Positions 1 through 8,898 of a stretch of 64,000 nt of DNA are shown piece by piece. Positions within the stretch are counted from its first letter, which is position 1, and each line of letters begins with the position of its first letter. The DNA is from Dorea_D hominis. Lineage in GTDB: Bacteria; Bacillota; Clostridia; Lachnospirales; Lachnospiraceae. Under the pieces are notes generated by a model, which ran no database searches, was not told the origin of the DNA, and saw only the letters and a list, made by a program, of their open reading frames with translations. A program made the translations under genes and the position numbers. Location of the stretch: positions 150,642-214,641 of the forward strand of contig NZ_JACOOY010000005.1 of NCBI RefSeq assembly GCF_014287705.1. Reading direction: 5' to 3'.

Positions 1-2
1 AT

Positions 3-89
3 TATGCAGACCAGATCCATGCAGATTTCTATGGAAAAGATGCAATGCAATCCGTATACTATGCACAGAAAGTATTCGGACGGGAATAG
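3..89 (+). CDS. C-terminal end of an unidentified protein (partial)
   Basis: The reading frame is open from the left edge of the window and stops at TAG 87-89, giving about 28 residues that end in KVFGRE. The 64 bases between this stop and the next gene hold no clear terminator. I do not recognise the family from so short a tail. The frame could be a chance open frame, but its codon use resembles that of the neighbours. Confidence 0.4.
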   Translation, partial: YADQIHADFYGKDAMQSVYYAQKVFGRE

Positions 90-153
90 ACAGATAAGAA
101 GATTCATAACAATAGAGCAAACATAAAACAAGTCACAGCTAGGAGGAAGAAAC

Positions 154-1161
154 ATGGCATTAATATTACCTGAAAAATATGACCCTCATCTTTCGGTAAG
201 AGAGACGCAGGAAGCAATCAAGTACATTCGCGACACATTTCAGAAAGAATTTGGAAAAGAGATGAATCTGGAAAGAATTTCAGCGCCTCTTTTCGTTACA
301 AAGAAGAGCGGACTGAACGACAATTTGAATGGCGTGGAGCGTCCGGTACAGTTTGATATTGCAGGGATCAAAGGAGAAGATGTAGAAGTTGTACAGTCTC
401 TTGCAAAATGGAAACGTATGGCCCTTCATGAATATGGGTTCAAACCAGGCGAAGGACTTTATACAAATATGAATGCAATCCGCCGCGATGAAGAACTGGA
501 TAATCTTCATTCCTGTTATGTTGACCAGTGGGACTGGGAGAAAGTAATTACAAAAGAAGAGCGTACAGTTGAGACATTAAAAGATACCGTGCGTACAATT
601 TTCAAAGTGATCAAACATATGGAGCATGAAGTATGGTATAAGTATCCACAGGCAGTGAAACATCTGCCGGACGGAGTGACGTTTATCACTTCCCAGGAGC
701 TGGAAGACCGTTATCCGGATAAGACACCAAAAGAACGAGAAAATCTGATTACGAAAGAATACGGTTGTGTATTTGTTATGCAGATCGGTGACAAGCTGGC
801 AAGCGGGGAGCCGCATGATGGTCGTGCACCGGATTATGATGACTGGCAGTTAAATGGAGATATCCTATTCTGGTTTGAAAATCTGAACTGTGCACTGGAG
901 ATTTCCAGCATGGGTATCCGTGTAGATGAGAAATCTCTTGCAGAACAACTAAAAAAAGCCGGATGCGAGGAACGCAAAGAACTGCCGTATCATAAGATGC
1001 TTTTAAATGGAGAATTGCCGTATACGATCGGTGGAGGTATCGGTCAGTCAAGACTTTGTATGCTGCTTCTGGATCGTGCCCATGTCGGAGAGGTTCAGGC
1101 AAGTATCTGGCCGGAAGAAATGAAAAAGACATGCAAAGAGCATAATATCGTATTACTGTAA
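154..1161 (+). CDS. asnA: Aspartate--ammonia ligase (AsnA)
   Basis: AsnA makes asparagine from aspartate, ammonia and ATP in the cytoplasm; it is a class II aminoacyl-tRNA synthetase-like fold. The 335 residues match the usual family length of about 330. The C-terminal motif GGGIGQSRLCMLL (from residue 293) and the N-terminal KYDPHLSVRETQ region are typical. The ATG at 154 follows an AGGAGG at 141-146. There is no T-box or other long leader, since only 64 bases separate it from the preceding stop. The next gene has its own strong promoter, so asnA is probably not co-transcribed with it. Confidence 0.95.
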   Translation: MALILPEKYDPHLSVRETQEAIKYIRDTFQKEFGKEMNLERISAPLFVTKKSGLNDNLNGVERPVQFDIAGIKGEDVEVVQSLAKWKRMALHEYGFKPGEGLYTNMNAIRRDEELDNLHSCYVDQWDWEKVITKEERTVETLKDTVRTIFKVIKHMEHEVWYKYPQAVKHLPDGVTFITSQELEDRYPDKTPKERENLITKEYGCVFVMQIGDKLASGEPHDGRAPDYDDWQLNGDILFWFENLNCALEISSMGIRVDEKSLAEQLKKAGCEERKELPYHKMLLNGELPYTIGGGIGQSRLCMLLLDRAHVGEVQASIWPEEMKKTCKEHNIVLL

Positions 1162-1191
1162 GTTGTATTTAATTCTGTACATGCGGGAATA

Positions 1192-1220
1192 TTGACACTG
1201 TATTAACGATTTTTTATACT
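1192..1220 (+). promoter_or_regulatory. Sigma-70-type promoter of the hydrogenase gene
   Basis: TTGACA at 1192-1197 and TATACT at 1215-1220 are separated by 17 bases. Transcription should start near 1227, leaving about 50 bases of leader before the hydrogenase ATG at 1276. Confidence 0.7.
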
Positions 1221-1275
1221 TAAAGGAGTTTATGAGAAATTCTATTAGGAAAGAGAATCAGGAGGATGTGTCAAT

Positions 1276-2787
1276 ATGATCAGAGGATTAGATACGACAG
1301 TCAAACGTTTGAGACGGAAAGTATTCGAAGAAGTTGCAAGACTTGGCTTCGAGGCAAATGATGAGACGCTTTGTGACGACATGGAAGCAATTCCATATGC
1401 TATGGTGAATGAAGAAAGCCCTGTTTACAGGGACAGCATTTACAGAGCCAGAGCAGTTGTCAGGGAGCGTCTTCGTCTTGCTATGGGATTGTCACTCCGT
1501 CCGGAGAACAAACCGGTTCATCTGACTGCCGGTGTGGAGGCGAGTAATATTTCGGACAAATACTATGAGCCGCCGCTTATGCAGGTCATACCGTCAGCGT
1601 GTGCAGCATGTGAGGAACGTGGATATGAAGTGAGCAATATGTGTAAGGGCTGTCTGGCACATCCGTGTATGGAAGTCTGTCCGAAGAGTGCAATTTCCAT
1701 GGTAAATGGTAAATCTCACATTGACCAGGAAAAATGCATCAAGTGTGGAAAATGCAAATCCGCCTGTCCGTATGACGCAATCTCCTGTAAGGCAAGACCT
1801 TGCAAAATGGCATGTGGTGTAGGAGCAATTGAGTCAGATGCTATGGGAAGAGCTTACATTAACAATGATAAATGCGTATCCTGCGGAATGTGTATGGTAA
1901 ACTGTCCGTTTGGTGCGATTTCTGATAAATCGCAGATTTTCCAGTTAGCGCATGCACTGAAAGATGGTGAAGAGATTGTTGCCGAGATTGCTCCGGCATA
2001 TGCAGGACAGTTTGGAGATAATATCACGCCGAGAAATCTAAAAGCGGCACTCAAGGAACTTGGTTTCTCGGAATTTTATGAAGTTGCACTTGGAGCAGAT
2101 ATTGGTGCTGTTGCGGAGGCGCATCATTATGTGGAAAAAGTTGTGACAGGAGAACTGCCGTTCCTTCTTACATCTTGCTGTCCGTCATGGGCGATGCTTG
2201 CTAAGAAGTATTTTCCGGATCTCATTGATCAGGTATCACAGGAGTTAACGCCGATGGTTGCGACTGCACGTACGATCAAGCAGAAGCATCCGAATGCCAA
2301 AGTGGTATTCATCGGACCGTGTGCGGCAAAGAAGCTGGAAGCGATGCGCCGGGATGTGCGAAGTGATGTGGATTTTGTTATTACATTTGAAGAACTGCAG
2401 GCAATGTTCGATGCTAAGAATATTGACCTGACACAGTATGAAGCAGAATCGTCTTTCCATGATGCGACCGGAGCAGGAAGAGGGTATGCAGTAGCAGGAG
2501 GCGTTGCAGAGGCAATCGAGAAATGTATCCATGAGTATTATCCGGATGTAGAAGTAAATATCGAACATGCGGAAGGACTGGCTGAGTGTAAGAAGATGCT
2601 TGCTCTTGCAAAAGCAGGACGCATGAACGGATGCCTGATTGAAGGAATGGGATGCCCAGGAGGATGCGTGGCAGGTGCAGGAACAAATATTCCGGTTCCG
2701 AAAGCGCAGAAGAATATCAAAGAATTTGTAAAAGCATCCACGAAAAAACTTCCGCCAAAAGAATTGGCAGAGATTGAATTAAAGTAA
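1276..2787 (+). CDS. [FeFe] hydrogenase, group B-like
   Basis: Iron-only hydrogenase, catalysing reversible H2 formation with ferredoxin-type electron donors in the cytoplasm. The 503 residues have an N-terminal region without the [2Fe-2S] domain of long group A enzymes. A Cys-rich ferredoxin-like block follows (residues about 109-217), then the H-cluster domain. The three H-cluster motifs are visible: TSCCPSW at 299-305, GPCAAKK from 347 and EGMGCPGGC at 456-464. The second motif has GPC where group A enzymes have MPC, which together with the ferredoxin block suggests the group B type. No maturases (HydEFG) lie in the window. The ATG follows GGAGGA at 1261-1266. A role in fermentative redox balance or H2 sensing is inference. 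Confidence 0.9.
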   Translation: MIRGLDTTVKRLRRKVFEEVARLGFEANDETLCDDMEAIPYAMVNEESPVYRDSIYRARAVVRERLRLAMGLSLRPENKPVHLTAGVEASNISDKYYEPPLMQVIPSACAACEERGYEVSNMCKGCLAHPCMEVCPKSAISMVNGKSHIDQEKCIKCGKCKSACPYDAISCKARPCKMACGVGAIESDAMGRAYINNDKCVSCGMCMVNCPFGAISDKSQIFQLAHALKDGEEIVAEIAPAYAGQFGDNITPRNLKAALKELGFSEFYEVALGADIGAVAEAHHYVEKVVTGELPFLLTSCCPSWAMLAKKYFPDLIDQVSQELTPMVATARTIKQKHPNAKVVFIGPCAAKKLEAMRRDVRSDVDFVITFEELQAMFDAKNIDLTQYEAESSFHDATGAGRGYAVAGGVAEAIEKCIHEYYPDVEVNIEHAEGLAECKKMLALAKAGRMNGCLIEGMGCPGGCVAGAGTNIPVPKAQKNIKEFVKASTKKLPPKELAEIELK

Positions 2788-2806
2788 AAAAGAAGAAATG
2801 TGCAAA

Positions 2807-2845
2807 GATGCCTGTCGTTGACAAACGGCGGGTATCTTATTATAA
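2807..2845 (+). terminator. Rho-independent terminator of the hydrogenase gene
   Basis: Arms 2807-2819 and 2824-2836 form a 13-bp stem with a few G-U pairs and a 4-base loop, followed by TTATTAT. The loop and T-tract also carry the alaS promoter (see that entry). Confidence 0.75.
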
Positions 2846-2846
2846 T
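2818..2846 (+). promoter_or_regulatory. Consensus promoter of alaS, nested in the upstream terminator
   Basis: TTGACA at 2818-2823 and TATAAT at 2841-2846 with a 17-base spacer match the sigma-70 consensus exactly. The -35 box covers the loop of the hydrogenase terminator hairpin. The start should be near 2853, giving a leader of about 24 bases, too short for a T-box. Confidence 0.8.
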
Positions 2847-2876
2847 TAGGAGATAGTGAGTTTGGAGGAGGAAATT

Positions 2877-5516
2877 ATGCAAAAATACGGAGTAAATGAA
2901 TTACGTAGAATGTTCCTTGAATTTTTTGAAAGTAAAGGACATTTGGCTATGAAAAGCTTTTCACTGGTGCCGCACAATGACAAGAGTCTGTTGCTTATCA
3001 ATTCCGGTATGGCGCCGTTAAAACCATATTTTACAGGACAGGAGATTCCACCAAGAAAGAGAGTGACAACCTGTCAGAAGTGTATCCGTACAGGAGATAT
3101 CGAGAATGTAGGAAAGACTGCAAGACACGGTACGTTCTTCGAGATGCTTGGTAACTTTTCGTTTGGAGATTATTTTAAACACGATGCAATTCACTGGACA
3201 TGGGAGTTTTTGACAGAAGTTGTAGGTCTTGATCCGGATCGTCTGTATCCATCTGTTTATCTTGAGGACGATGAAGCGTGGAAGATCTGGAATGAAGAGA
3301 TTGGGATTGCACCGGAGAGAATCTTCAAGTTTGGCAAGGAAGATAACTTCTGGGAGCATGGTTCAGGTCCTTGTGGTCCATGTTCAGAAGTATATTACGA
3401 CCGCGGTGAGAAATATGGTTGCGGACGTCCGGATTGTACAGTAGGATGTGAATGTGATCGGTACATGGAAATCTGGAATAACGTATTTACACAGTTTGAC
3501 AATGACGGACACAACAACTACACAGAACTTGAACAGAAGAATATTGATACCGGTATGGGACTGGAGCGTCTTGCATGTATTGTGCAGAATGTAGATTCTA
3601 TGTTTGATATCGATACAATGAAAGCACTGCGCGACCATGTATGCCGCATTACAGGTGTATCTTATGGAACAAGCGATGAGACAGATGTTTCTCTCCGTGT
3701 TATCACGGATCATATCCGTTCTGTCACGTTTATGATCTCTGACGGAATTATGCCGTCCAACAGTGGAAGAGGTTATGTGCTGCGTCGTCTGTTGCGTCGT
3801 GCCTGCCGTCATGGACGACTGCTTGGCATTGAGAGAGCATTCCTCGTAGAACTGGCACAGACTGTTATCGATGGTTCCAAGGATGGATATCCGGAACTGG
3901 AAGAGAAAAAAGACTTTATTTTCAATGTCATTGCAAAAGAAGAAGCGCAGTTTAACAAGACGATCGATCAGGGACTGTCTATTCTTGCTGACATGGAAGC
4001 AGATATGAAAGCAGAAGGTACAACCGTACTTTCCGGAGAGAATGCATTCAAGCTTTATGATACTTATGGATTCCCGGTGGATCTGACAAGTGAGATCCTG
4101 GAGGAAAAGGGACTGACATATGATAAAGAAGGCTTTGAAAAAGCACAGAAAGAACAGCGCGCGAAGTCCGAAGGAACTTTTGGAACACACAGTTACAGTG
4201 GTACAGACGCAAGCGTTTATGATGCGCTTGATCCGGAACTGACAACAGAATTTGTCGGATATGACAATATGGAAGCAGAGTCAGAAGTTACAGCACTTAC
4301 AAGTGAAGAAGAGATTGTAGATGCACTCTCTGACGGAGAAAAAGGAACGGTCATTGTAGCGAAGACTCCGCTCTATGCAACAAGCGGTGGACAGGAAGCT
4401 GATAAAGGTGTGATCCGCAGTGCAGACGGTGAATTTGTAGTAGAAGATGTTGTAAAACTTCTCGGTGGCAAATTCGGACATGTCGGTCATGTGACAAAAG
4501 GCATGATCAAAATCGGTGATAAAGTGACACTGGAAGTTGATCGTGAGAACCGTGCACTTGCTGCAAATAACCACAGTGCAACACATCTGTTACAGAAAGC
4601 ACTCCGCATGGTGCTTGGAACACATGTAGAACAGGCTGGATCTCTGAACAATGCGAACAGACTTCGGTTTGACTTTACGCATTTTTCTGCTATGACAGAA
4701 GAACAGCTCAAAGAAGTAGAGGCAATCGTCAACAGAGAAATTCGTAATCATCTTCCGGTTGTTGTGCGCAACATGCCGATCGAGGAAGCGAAAAAGACAG
4801 GAGCAGCGGCTCTGTTTGGTGAAAAATACGGAGATATTGTACGTGTTGTCAGCATGGGAGATTTCTCTATTGAGTTCTGTGGTGGTACACATGTGGCAAA
4901 TACCGGTGATATCATGGCATTTAAGATCCTTTCCGAGTCCGGTGTCGCAGCCGGTGTGCGCCGTATTGAAGCACTGACTTCCAAAGGACTGATGGATTAT
5001 TACGAGGAACAGGAGCAGAAACTTCACGAAGCTGCGAAGATGTTGAAGACAACTCCGGATAATATAGAAGAGAAGATCAGTCATCTGCAGGCTGAGAATA
5101 AGGCATTAAAGAGCGAAGTGGAGAGCCTGAAGGGCAAGCTTGCCAAAGATGCTATAGGTGATGTGATGAATCAGGTGACAGAAGTTGTCGGTGTGAAACT
5201 GCTCGCCGCAAAGGTAGAAGGCGTGGATATGAACGGACTCCGTGATCTTGGTGACCAGTTAAAAGACAAGCTTGGCGAAGGTGTTGTCGTGCTTGTATCG
5301 GCTACAGATGGTAAAGTCAGCCTGATGGCTATGGCTACCAAAGGAGCAATTGATAAAGGCGCACATGCAGGTAATCTGATCAAGGCTTGTGCATCATGCG
5401 TTGGCGGTGGTGGTGGTGGCCGCCCGAATATGGCCCAAGCTGGGGGCAAGAAGCCGGAAGGCATGAATGATGCACTCACAAAAGCGAAAGAAGTACTGGC
5501 TGAACAGCTTGCATAA
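2877..5516 (+). CDS. alaS: Alanyl-tRNA synthetase
   Basis: Charges tRNA-Ala in the cytoplasm. The protein is 879 residues long, the usual size. The class II catalytic domain is followed by the editing domain with HSATH and CGGTH zinc-ligand motifs (HxxxH and CxxxH), a coiled region, and a C-terminal domain with a glycine run before GRPNMAQ. I chose ATG 2877 because GGAGGAGG at 2864-2871 is well spaced to it; an in-frame GTG at 2856 would place the Shine-Dalgarno inside the gene. It is transcribed from its own consensus promoter and closed by a long hairpin. Confidence 0.97.
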   Translation: MQKYGVNELRRMFLEFFESKGHLAMKSFSLVPHNDKSLLLINSGMAPLKPYFTGQEIPPRKRVTTCQKCIRTGDIENVGKTARHGTFFEMLGNFSFGDYFKHDAIHWTWEFLTEVVGLDPDRLYPSVYLEDDEAWKIWNEEIGIAPERIFKFGKEDNFWEHGSGPCGPCSEVYYDRGEKYGCGRPDCTVGCECDRYMEIWNNVFTQFDNDGHNNYTELEQKNIDTGMGLERLACIVQNVDSMFDIDTMKALRDHVCRITGVSYGTSDETDVSLRVITDHIRSVTFMISDGIMPSNSGRGYVLRRLLRRACRHGRLLGIERAFLVELAQTVIDGSKDGYPELEEKKDFIFNVIAKEEAQFNKTIDQGLSILADMEADMKAEGTTVLSGENAFKLYDTYGFPVDLTSEILEEKGLTYDKEGFEKAQKEQRAKSEGTFGTHSYSGTDASVYDALDPELTTEFVGYDNMEAESEVTALTSEEEIVDALSDGEKGTVIVAKTPLYATSGGQEADKGVIRSADGEFVVEDVVKLLGGKFGHVGHVTKGMIKIGDKVTLEVDRENRALAANNHSATHLLQKALRMVLGTHVEQAGSLNNANRLRFDFTHFSAMTEEQLKEVEAIVNREIRNHLPVVVRNMPIEEAKKTGAAALFGEKYGDIVRVVSMGDFSIEFCGGTHVANTGDIMAFKILSESGVAAGVRRIEALTSKGLMDYYEEQEQKLHEAAKMLKTTPDNIEEKISHLQAENKALKSEVESLKGKLAKDAIGDVMNQVTEVVGVKLLAAKVEGVDMNGLRDLGDQLKDKLGEGVVVLVSATDGKVSLMAMATKGAIDKGAHAGNLIKACASCVGGGGGGRPNMAQAGGKKPEGMNDALTKAKEVLAEQLA

Positions 5517-5574
5517 GTGCACTTTAGAAGTATGAAAATACGCAGATAATAGTACAATAAAATACAATGAAAAT

Positions 5575-5625
5575 AAAGAAAGATAGATTTTCTACAAAAA
5601 AGTGAAAATGTATCTTTCTTTTTTA
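5575..5625 (+). terminator. Terminator of alaS
   Basis: Arms 5575-5585 and 5611-5621 pair perfectly over 11 bp and extend inward by a further 6 bp across one mismatch. A T-run follows. Confidence 0.85.
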
Positions 5626-5693
5626 TAGATAATAACTATAATGACTGTTGCAATTGCCTATAAATAACAGAAAAGTTAAAAAATAAACAATTA

Positions 5694-5722
5694 TTGACAG
5701 ATAATTTAAGGGCTGTTACAAT
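5694..5722 (+). promoter_or_regulatory. Promoter of the glycine-riboswitch/gcv operon
   Basis: TTGACA at 5694-5699, 17-base spacer, TACAAT at 5717-5722. The expected start near 5729 lies just ahead of the riboswitch. Confidence 0.75.
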
Positions 5723-5756
5723 AAGCCTGTCAAAATAAAAGAAAAGTGATCGGGTG

Positions 5757-5915
5757 ATGAACCTAAGAGAGATTATTAGCAATAAGCAATAGCGCCGAAG
5801 GGGCAAGAAGTAATTCGAAACTCTCAGGCAGAAGAATTGGGTTCGGACGAAGCTCTGAAAGAAAGCAGACAGGGAGGCAGAAAGTCCTGAAATAGGATAT
5901 GTCTCTTATTTTTTT
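5757..5915 (+). promoter_or_regulatory. Glycine riboswitch with expression platform
   Basis: The conserved glycine-aptamer core is plain: GCGCCGAAGGGGCAAG at 5792-5807, AACTCTCAGGCAGAAG from about 5818 and GGACGAAGCTCTG ending near 5858, with AGAGAG near 5765 pairing with CTCT as the P1 stem. I see one full aptamer only. A short structured stretch follows: AGACA 5867-5871 pairs with TGTCT 5900-5904 around an inner TCCT/AGGA stem, and a T-rich run ends near 5915. This tail is either a 'ghost' second aptamer, an intrinsic terminator, or both. Glycine riboswitches typically switch on gcv genes when glycine is high. Confidence 0.9.
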
Positions 5916-5990
5916 GCTCCGACAAACTTTTAACGGAACAAGACCCGCTGACAGAGCAGTTCATGATGAGAAAAAAGGAGGATTTTTATC

Positions 5991-7079
5991 ATGGAATTAA
6001 AAACGCCACTCTATGATGCACATGTGAAGGCAGGAGGTAAGATCGTACCATTTGGAGGTTACCTTCTTCCGGTACAGTATGAAGCAGGTGTAATCAAAGA
6101 ACATATGGCTGTTCGTACTCAGGCAGGACTATTTGATGTATCTCATATGGGAGAAGTTTTATGCGAGGGAAAGGATGCACTTGCAAATATCCAGATGATA
6201 CTGACGAATAACTTTGACAATATGGTGGATGGACAGGCAAGATACAGTCCGATGTGTAATGAACATGGCGGAACAGTAGACGATCTGATTGTTTACAAAC
6301 ATTCCGATGATCATTACTTTATTGTTGTCAATGCAGCAAACAAAGATAAAGATTATCAGTGGATGTTAAATCATCAGTTTGGAGAAGTCAAATTTACAGA
6401 CGTATCTGCTCAGTATGCACAGCTTGCACTGCAGGGACCAAAAGCAATGGATATCTTAAGAAAGCTGACAGCAGAAGAGAACATTCCTCAGAAATACTAC
6501 CATGCAGTATTCGACACAGAAGTAGCCGGAATCCCATGTATCATTTCCAAGACAGGATACACAGGTGAGGATGGAGTAGAATTATATCTGCCAAGCGAGT
6601 ATGCAGAGAAGATGTGGGATACACTTCTTGAAAATGGAAAAGAAGAAGGACTTATTCCGTGTGGTCTTGGAGCAAGAGATACACTTCGTATGGAAGCAGC
6701 AATGCCACTTTACGGTCACGAGATGGATGATGATGTTTCACCGCTGGAGACAGGACTTGGATTCGCAGTGAAGATGAAAAAAGATGACTTTATCGGTAAG
6801 AAAGCTCTGGAAGAACATGCAGAACTAACGAGAAAAAGAGTAGGTCTGGAAGTTATTGGAAGAGGAATCATCCGTGAACATCAGGATGTATATGCAGACG
6901 GCAAAGTGATCGGACATACAACATCCGGTACAAAAGGTCCTTTCATTGACAAGGCTGTCGGAATGGCATTACTGGAAACTGACTATACAGATGTCGGAAC
7001 AAAATTACAGGTGGATGTCAGAGGACGTATGGTTGATGTAGAAGTTGTAGCACTTCCGTTCTATAAGAGAGCAAAATAA
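5991..7079 (+). CDS. gcvT: Glycine cleavage system T protein (aminomethyltransferase)
   Basis: Transfers the methylene group from aminomethyl-lipoyl GcvH to tetrahydrofolate, releasing ammonia. The 362 residues match the family. The N-terminus has the expected TPLYDAH and FGGYLLPVQY region, followed by DVSHMGE and, in the C-terminal half, GLGARDTLRMEAAMPLYGHE. It is the first gene after the glycine riboswitch, with AAGGAGG about 8 bases before the ATG. It leads the gcvT-gcvH-gcvPA-gcvPB-lplA-lpdA operon. Confidence 0.97.
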   Translation: MELKTPLYDAHVKAGGKIVPFGGYLLPVQYEAGVIKEHMAVRTQAGLFDVSHMGEVLCEGKDALANIQMILTNNFDNMVDGQARYSPMCNEHGGTVDDLIVYKHSDDHYFIVVNAANKDKDYQWMLNHQFGEVKFTDVSAQYAQLALQGPKAMDILRKLTAEENIPQKYYHAVFDTEVAGIPCIISKTGYTGEDGVELYLPSEYAEKMWDTLLENGKEEGLIPCGLGARDTLRMEAAMPLYGHEMDDDVSPLETGLGFAVKMKKDDFIGKKALEEHAELTRKRVGLEVIGRGIIREHQDVYADGKVIGHTTSGTKGPFIDKAVGMALLETDYTDVGTKLQVDVRGRMVDVEVVALPFYKRAK

Positions 7080-7166
7080 ATATAAGGATGCCAGGGAAAA
7101 GGTCTGAAACCGAGGGTATCACAAACAGGGGCATATTATATCATAAAAGAAAAGGAGATTAAAACA

Positions 7167-7547
7167 ATGGAATTAAGAGCAGAATTAAAGTATTCAAAAT
7201 CACACGAGTGGATAAAAGAGGATGGAGACGTAAGCGTGATCGGATTAACAGATTATGCACAGTCTGAATTAGGAGATCTTGTATTTATAAACCTTCCGGA
7301 AGTTGGAGATGAAGTAACAGTCGGAGAAGCATTCGCAGATGTTGAGTCTGTAAAAGCAGTATCTGATGTATTCTCACCGGTTTCAGGTGTTGTAACAGAG
7401 ATCAACGAAGAACTGTTAGATGCTCCGGAATCTATCAACGAAACACCTTATGATGCATGGTTTGTAAAAGTTGGTGAAGTAAAAGAGACAGAAGAACTGT
7501 TAGATGCTGACGCATACAAAGCATTTGTAGAAAGCGAAGAGGCTTAA
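7167..7547 (+). CDS. gcvH: Glycine cleavage system H protein
   Basis: Lipoyl carrier that shuttles the aminomethyl group between the P, T and L proteins. The 126 residues are normal length. The lipoylated lysine is K63 in ESVKAVSD, followed by the FSPVSGVV turn. An AAAGGAGA lies just upstream. An 87-base gap separates it from gcvT, with no clear terminator. The lplA gene in the same operon could attach the lipoate. Confidence 0.97.
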   Translation: MELRAELKYSKSHEWIKEDGDVSVIGLTDYAQSELGDLVFINLPEVGDEVTVGEAFADVESVKAVSDVFSPVSGVVTEINEELLDAPESINETPYDAWFVKVGEVKETEELLDADAYKAFVESEEA

Positions 7548-7584
7548 TACATAAGAATGTGAAGAAAGGCGGTGGATAAAGAAC

Positions 7585-8895
7585 ATGGGTAGTTATGTTC
7601 CAAACACATTAGATGAGCGAAAAGCGATGCTGAATGAAATCGGATATGAGAGCATCGATGATTTATTCCGCCACATCCCGGAGCAGGTTAAGATCCAGGG
7701 CGGCTTAGATATTCCGGAAGGAATGTCAGAGATGGAAGTTCTGAAAAAGATGAAAGAAATCGCAAAGAAAAATAAAGTATTTCCGACAATCTTCCGTGGT
7801 GCAGGCGCATACAGACACTATATTCCGGCTATGGTAAACAATGTCATTTCAAAAGAAAATTTACAGACTGCATATACACCGTATCAGGCAGAGATCAGTC
7901 AGGGAATCCTGCAGTCCATCTTTGAGTATCAGACAATGATGGCAGATCTTACAGGAATGGATGTATCCAATGCATCTGTTTATGACGGAGCTACGGCAGC
8001 AGCAGAGGCGGTTGCAATGTGTGCTGACAGAAAACGTAAGAAAGCATTTGTTTCAGCAACAGTAATGCCAAGTGTGTTAGAAGTTATTAAAACATATTGC
8101 TTCGGTAACGAATTAGAAATCGAAGTAATTCCGGAAAAAGACGGAGTGACAGATATTGATTATCTGAAAGAACATATTGATAAACAGGTAGCATGTGTGC
8201 TGATCCAGCATCCAAATTATTATGGAAGCTTGGAAGATGCACAGACAATCGGCGAAGTGGCACACGAGGCAGGTGCTAAATACGTTATGAGTGTGAATCC
8301 GATTTCTCTTGGAGCACTGAAGACACCAAGAGAGTATGGCGCAGATGTTGCAGTTGGCGACGGACAGCCACTCGGACTTCCAATTGCATTTGGCGGACCA
8401 TATCTCGGCTTCATGACATGCGTGGAAAGTATGATGAGAAAGCTTCCTGGACGAGTTGTCGGAGAGACAGAAGATTACAACGGAAAGAAAGGCTATGTTC
8501 TGACATTACAGGCAAGAGAGCAGCATATCCGTCGTGAGAAAGCATCCAGCAACATCTGTTCAAACCAGGCACTTTGTGCACTTGCTGTTGGTGTATATCT
8601 TTCCTGCATGGGAAATGAAGGTGTGACAAAAGCAGCCGAGCAGAGCATGTCCAAAGCACATTACATGGCAGAGAAACTTGCGGGAGCAGGATTTAAGGTG
8701 GAAAACAAACAGAATTTCTTCCATGAATTTGTAACTGTATCAGATACACCTTCTGAAAAAGTACTGAAGGCACTGGAAGACGAAGACATCCTTGGTGGAT
8801 ATCCACTGGATGACAAGCGGATTCTCTGGTGCTGTACAGAGATGAACACAAAAGAAGAGATCGACAAAGCAGTATCGATCTTAAAGGAGGTGTAG
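7585..8895 (+). CDS. gcvPA: Glycine dehydrogenase (decarboxylating) subunit 1
   Basis: N-terminal half of the P protein, which decarboxylates glycine with PLP. The 436 residues start with the family's usual MGSYVPNT. The split P protein (gcvPA plus gcvPB) is the usual Firmicutes form. A purine-rich AAAGGCGGTGG precedes the ATG. The Shine-Dalgarno of gcvPB lies in its last codons, so translation of the two subunits is likely coupled. Confidence 0.96.
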   Translation: MGSYVPNTLDERKAMLNEIGYESIDDLFRHIPEQVKIQGGLDIPEGMSEMEVLKKMKEIAKKNKVFPTIFRGAGAYRHYIPAMVNNVISKENLQTAYTPYQAEISQGILQSIFEYQTMMADLTGMDVSNASVYDGATAAAEAVAMCADRKRKKAFVSATVMPSVLEVIKTYCFGNELEIEVIPEKDGVTDIDYLKEHIDKQVACVLIQHPNYYGSLEDAQTIGEVAHEAGAKYVMSVNPISLGALKTPREYGADVAVGDGQPLGLPIAFGGPYLGFMTCVESMMRKLPGRVVGETEDYNGKKGYVLTLQAREQHIRREKASSNICSNQALCALAVGVYLSCMGNEGVTKAAEQSMSKAHYMAEKLAGAGFKVENKQNFFHEFVTVSDTPSEKVLKALEDEDILGGYPLDDKRILWCCTEMNTKEEIDKAVSILKEV

Positions 8896-8898
8896 TGG

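Noticed and set aside
2847..2876. T-box leader for alaS
   Set aside because: The consensus promoter leaves a leader of only about 24 bases.
3384..4190. Long 268-codon minus-strand frame within alaS
   Set aside because: Antisense to a strongly conserved gene, with no protein-like composition or ribosome-binding site.
5860..5905. Second full glycine aptamer
   Set aside because: The conserved GCCGAAGG and CAGGCA cores are not repeated here, so only a tail or ghost structure is claimed.
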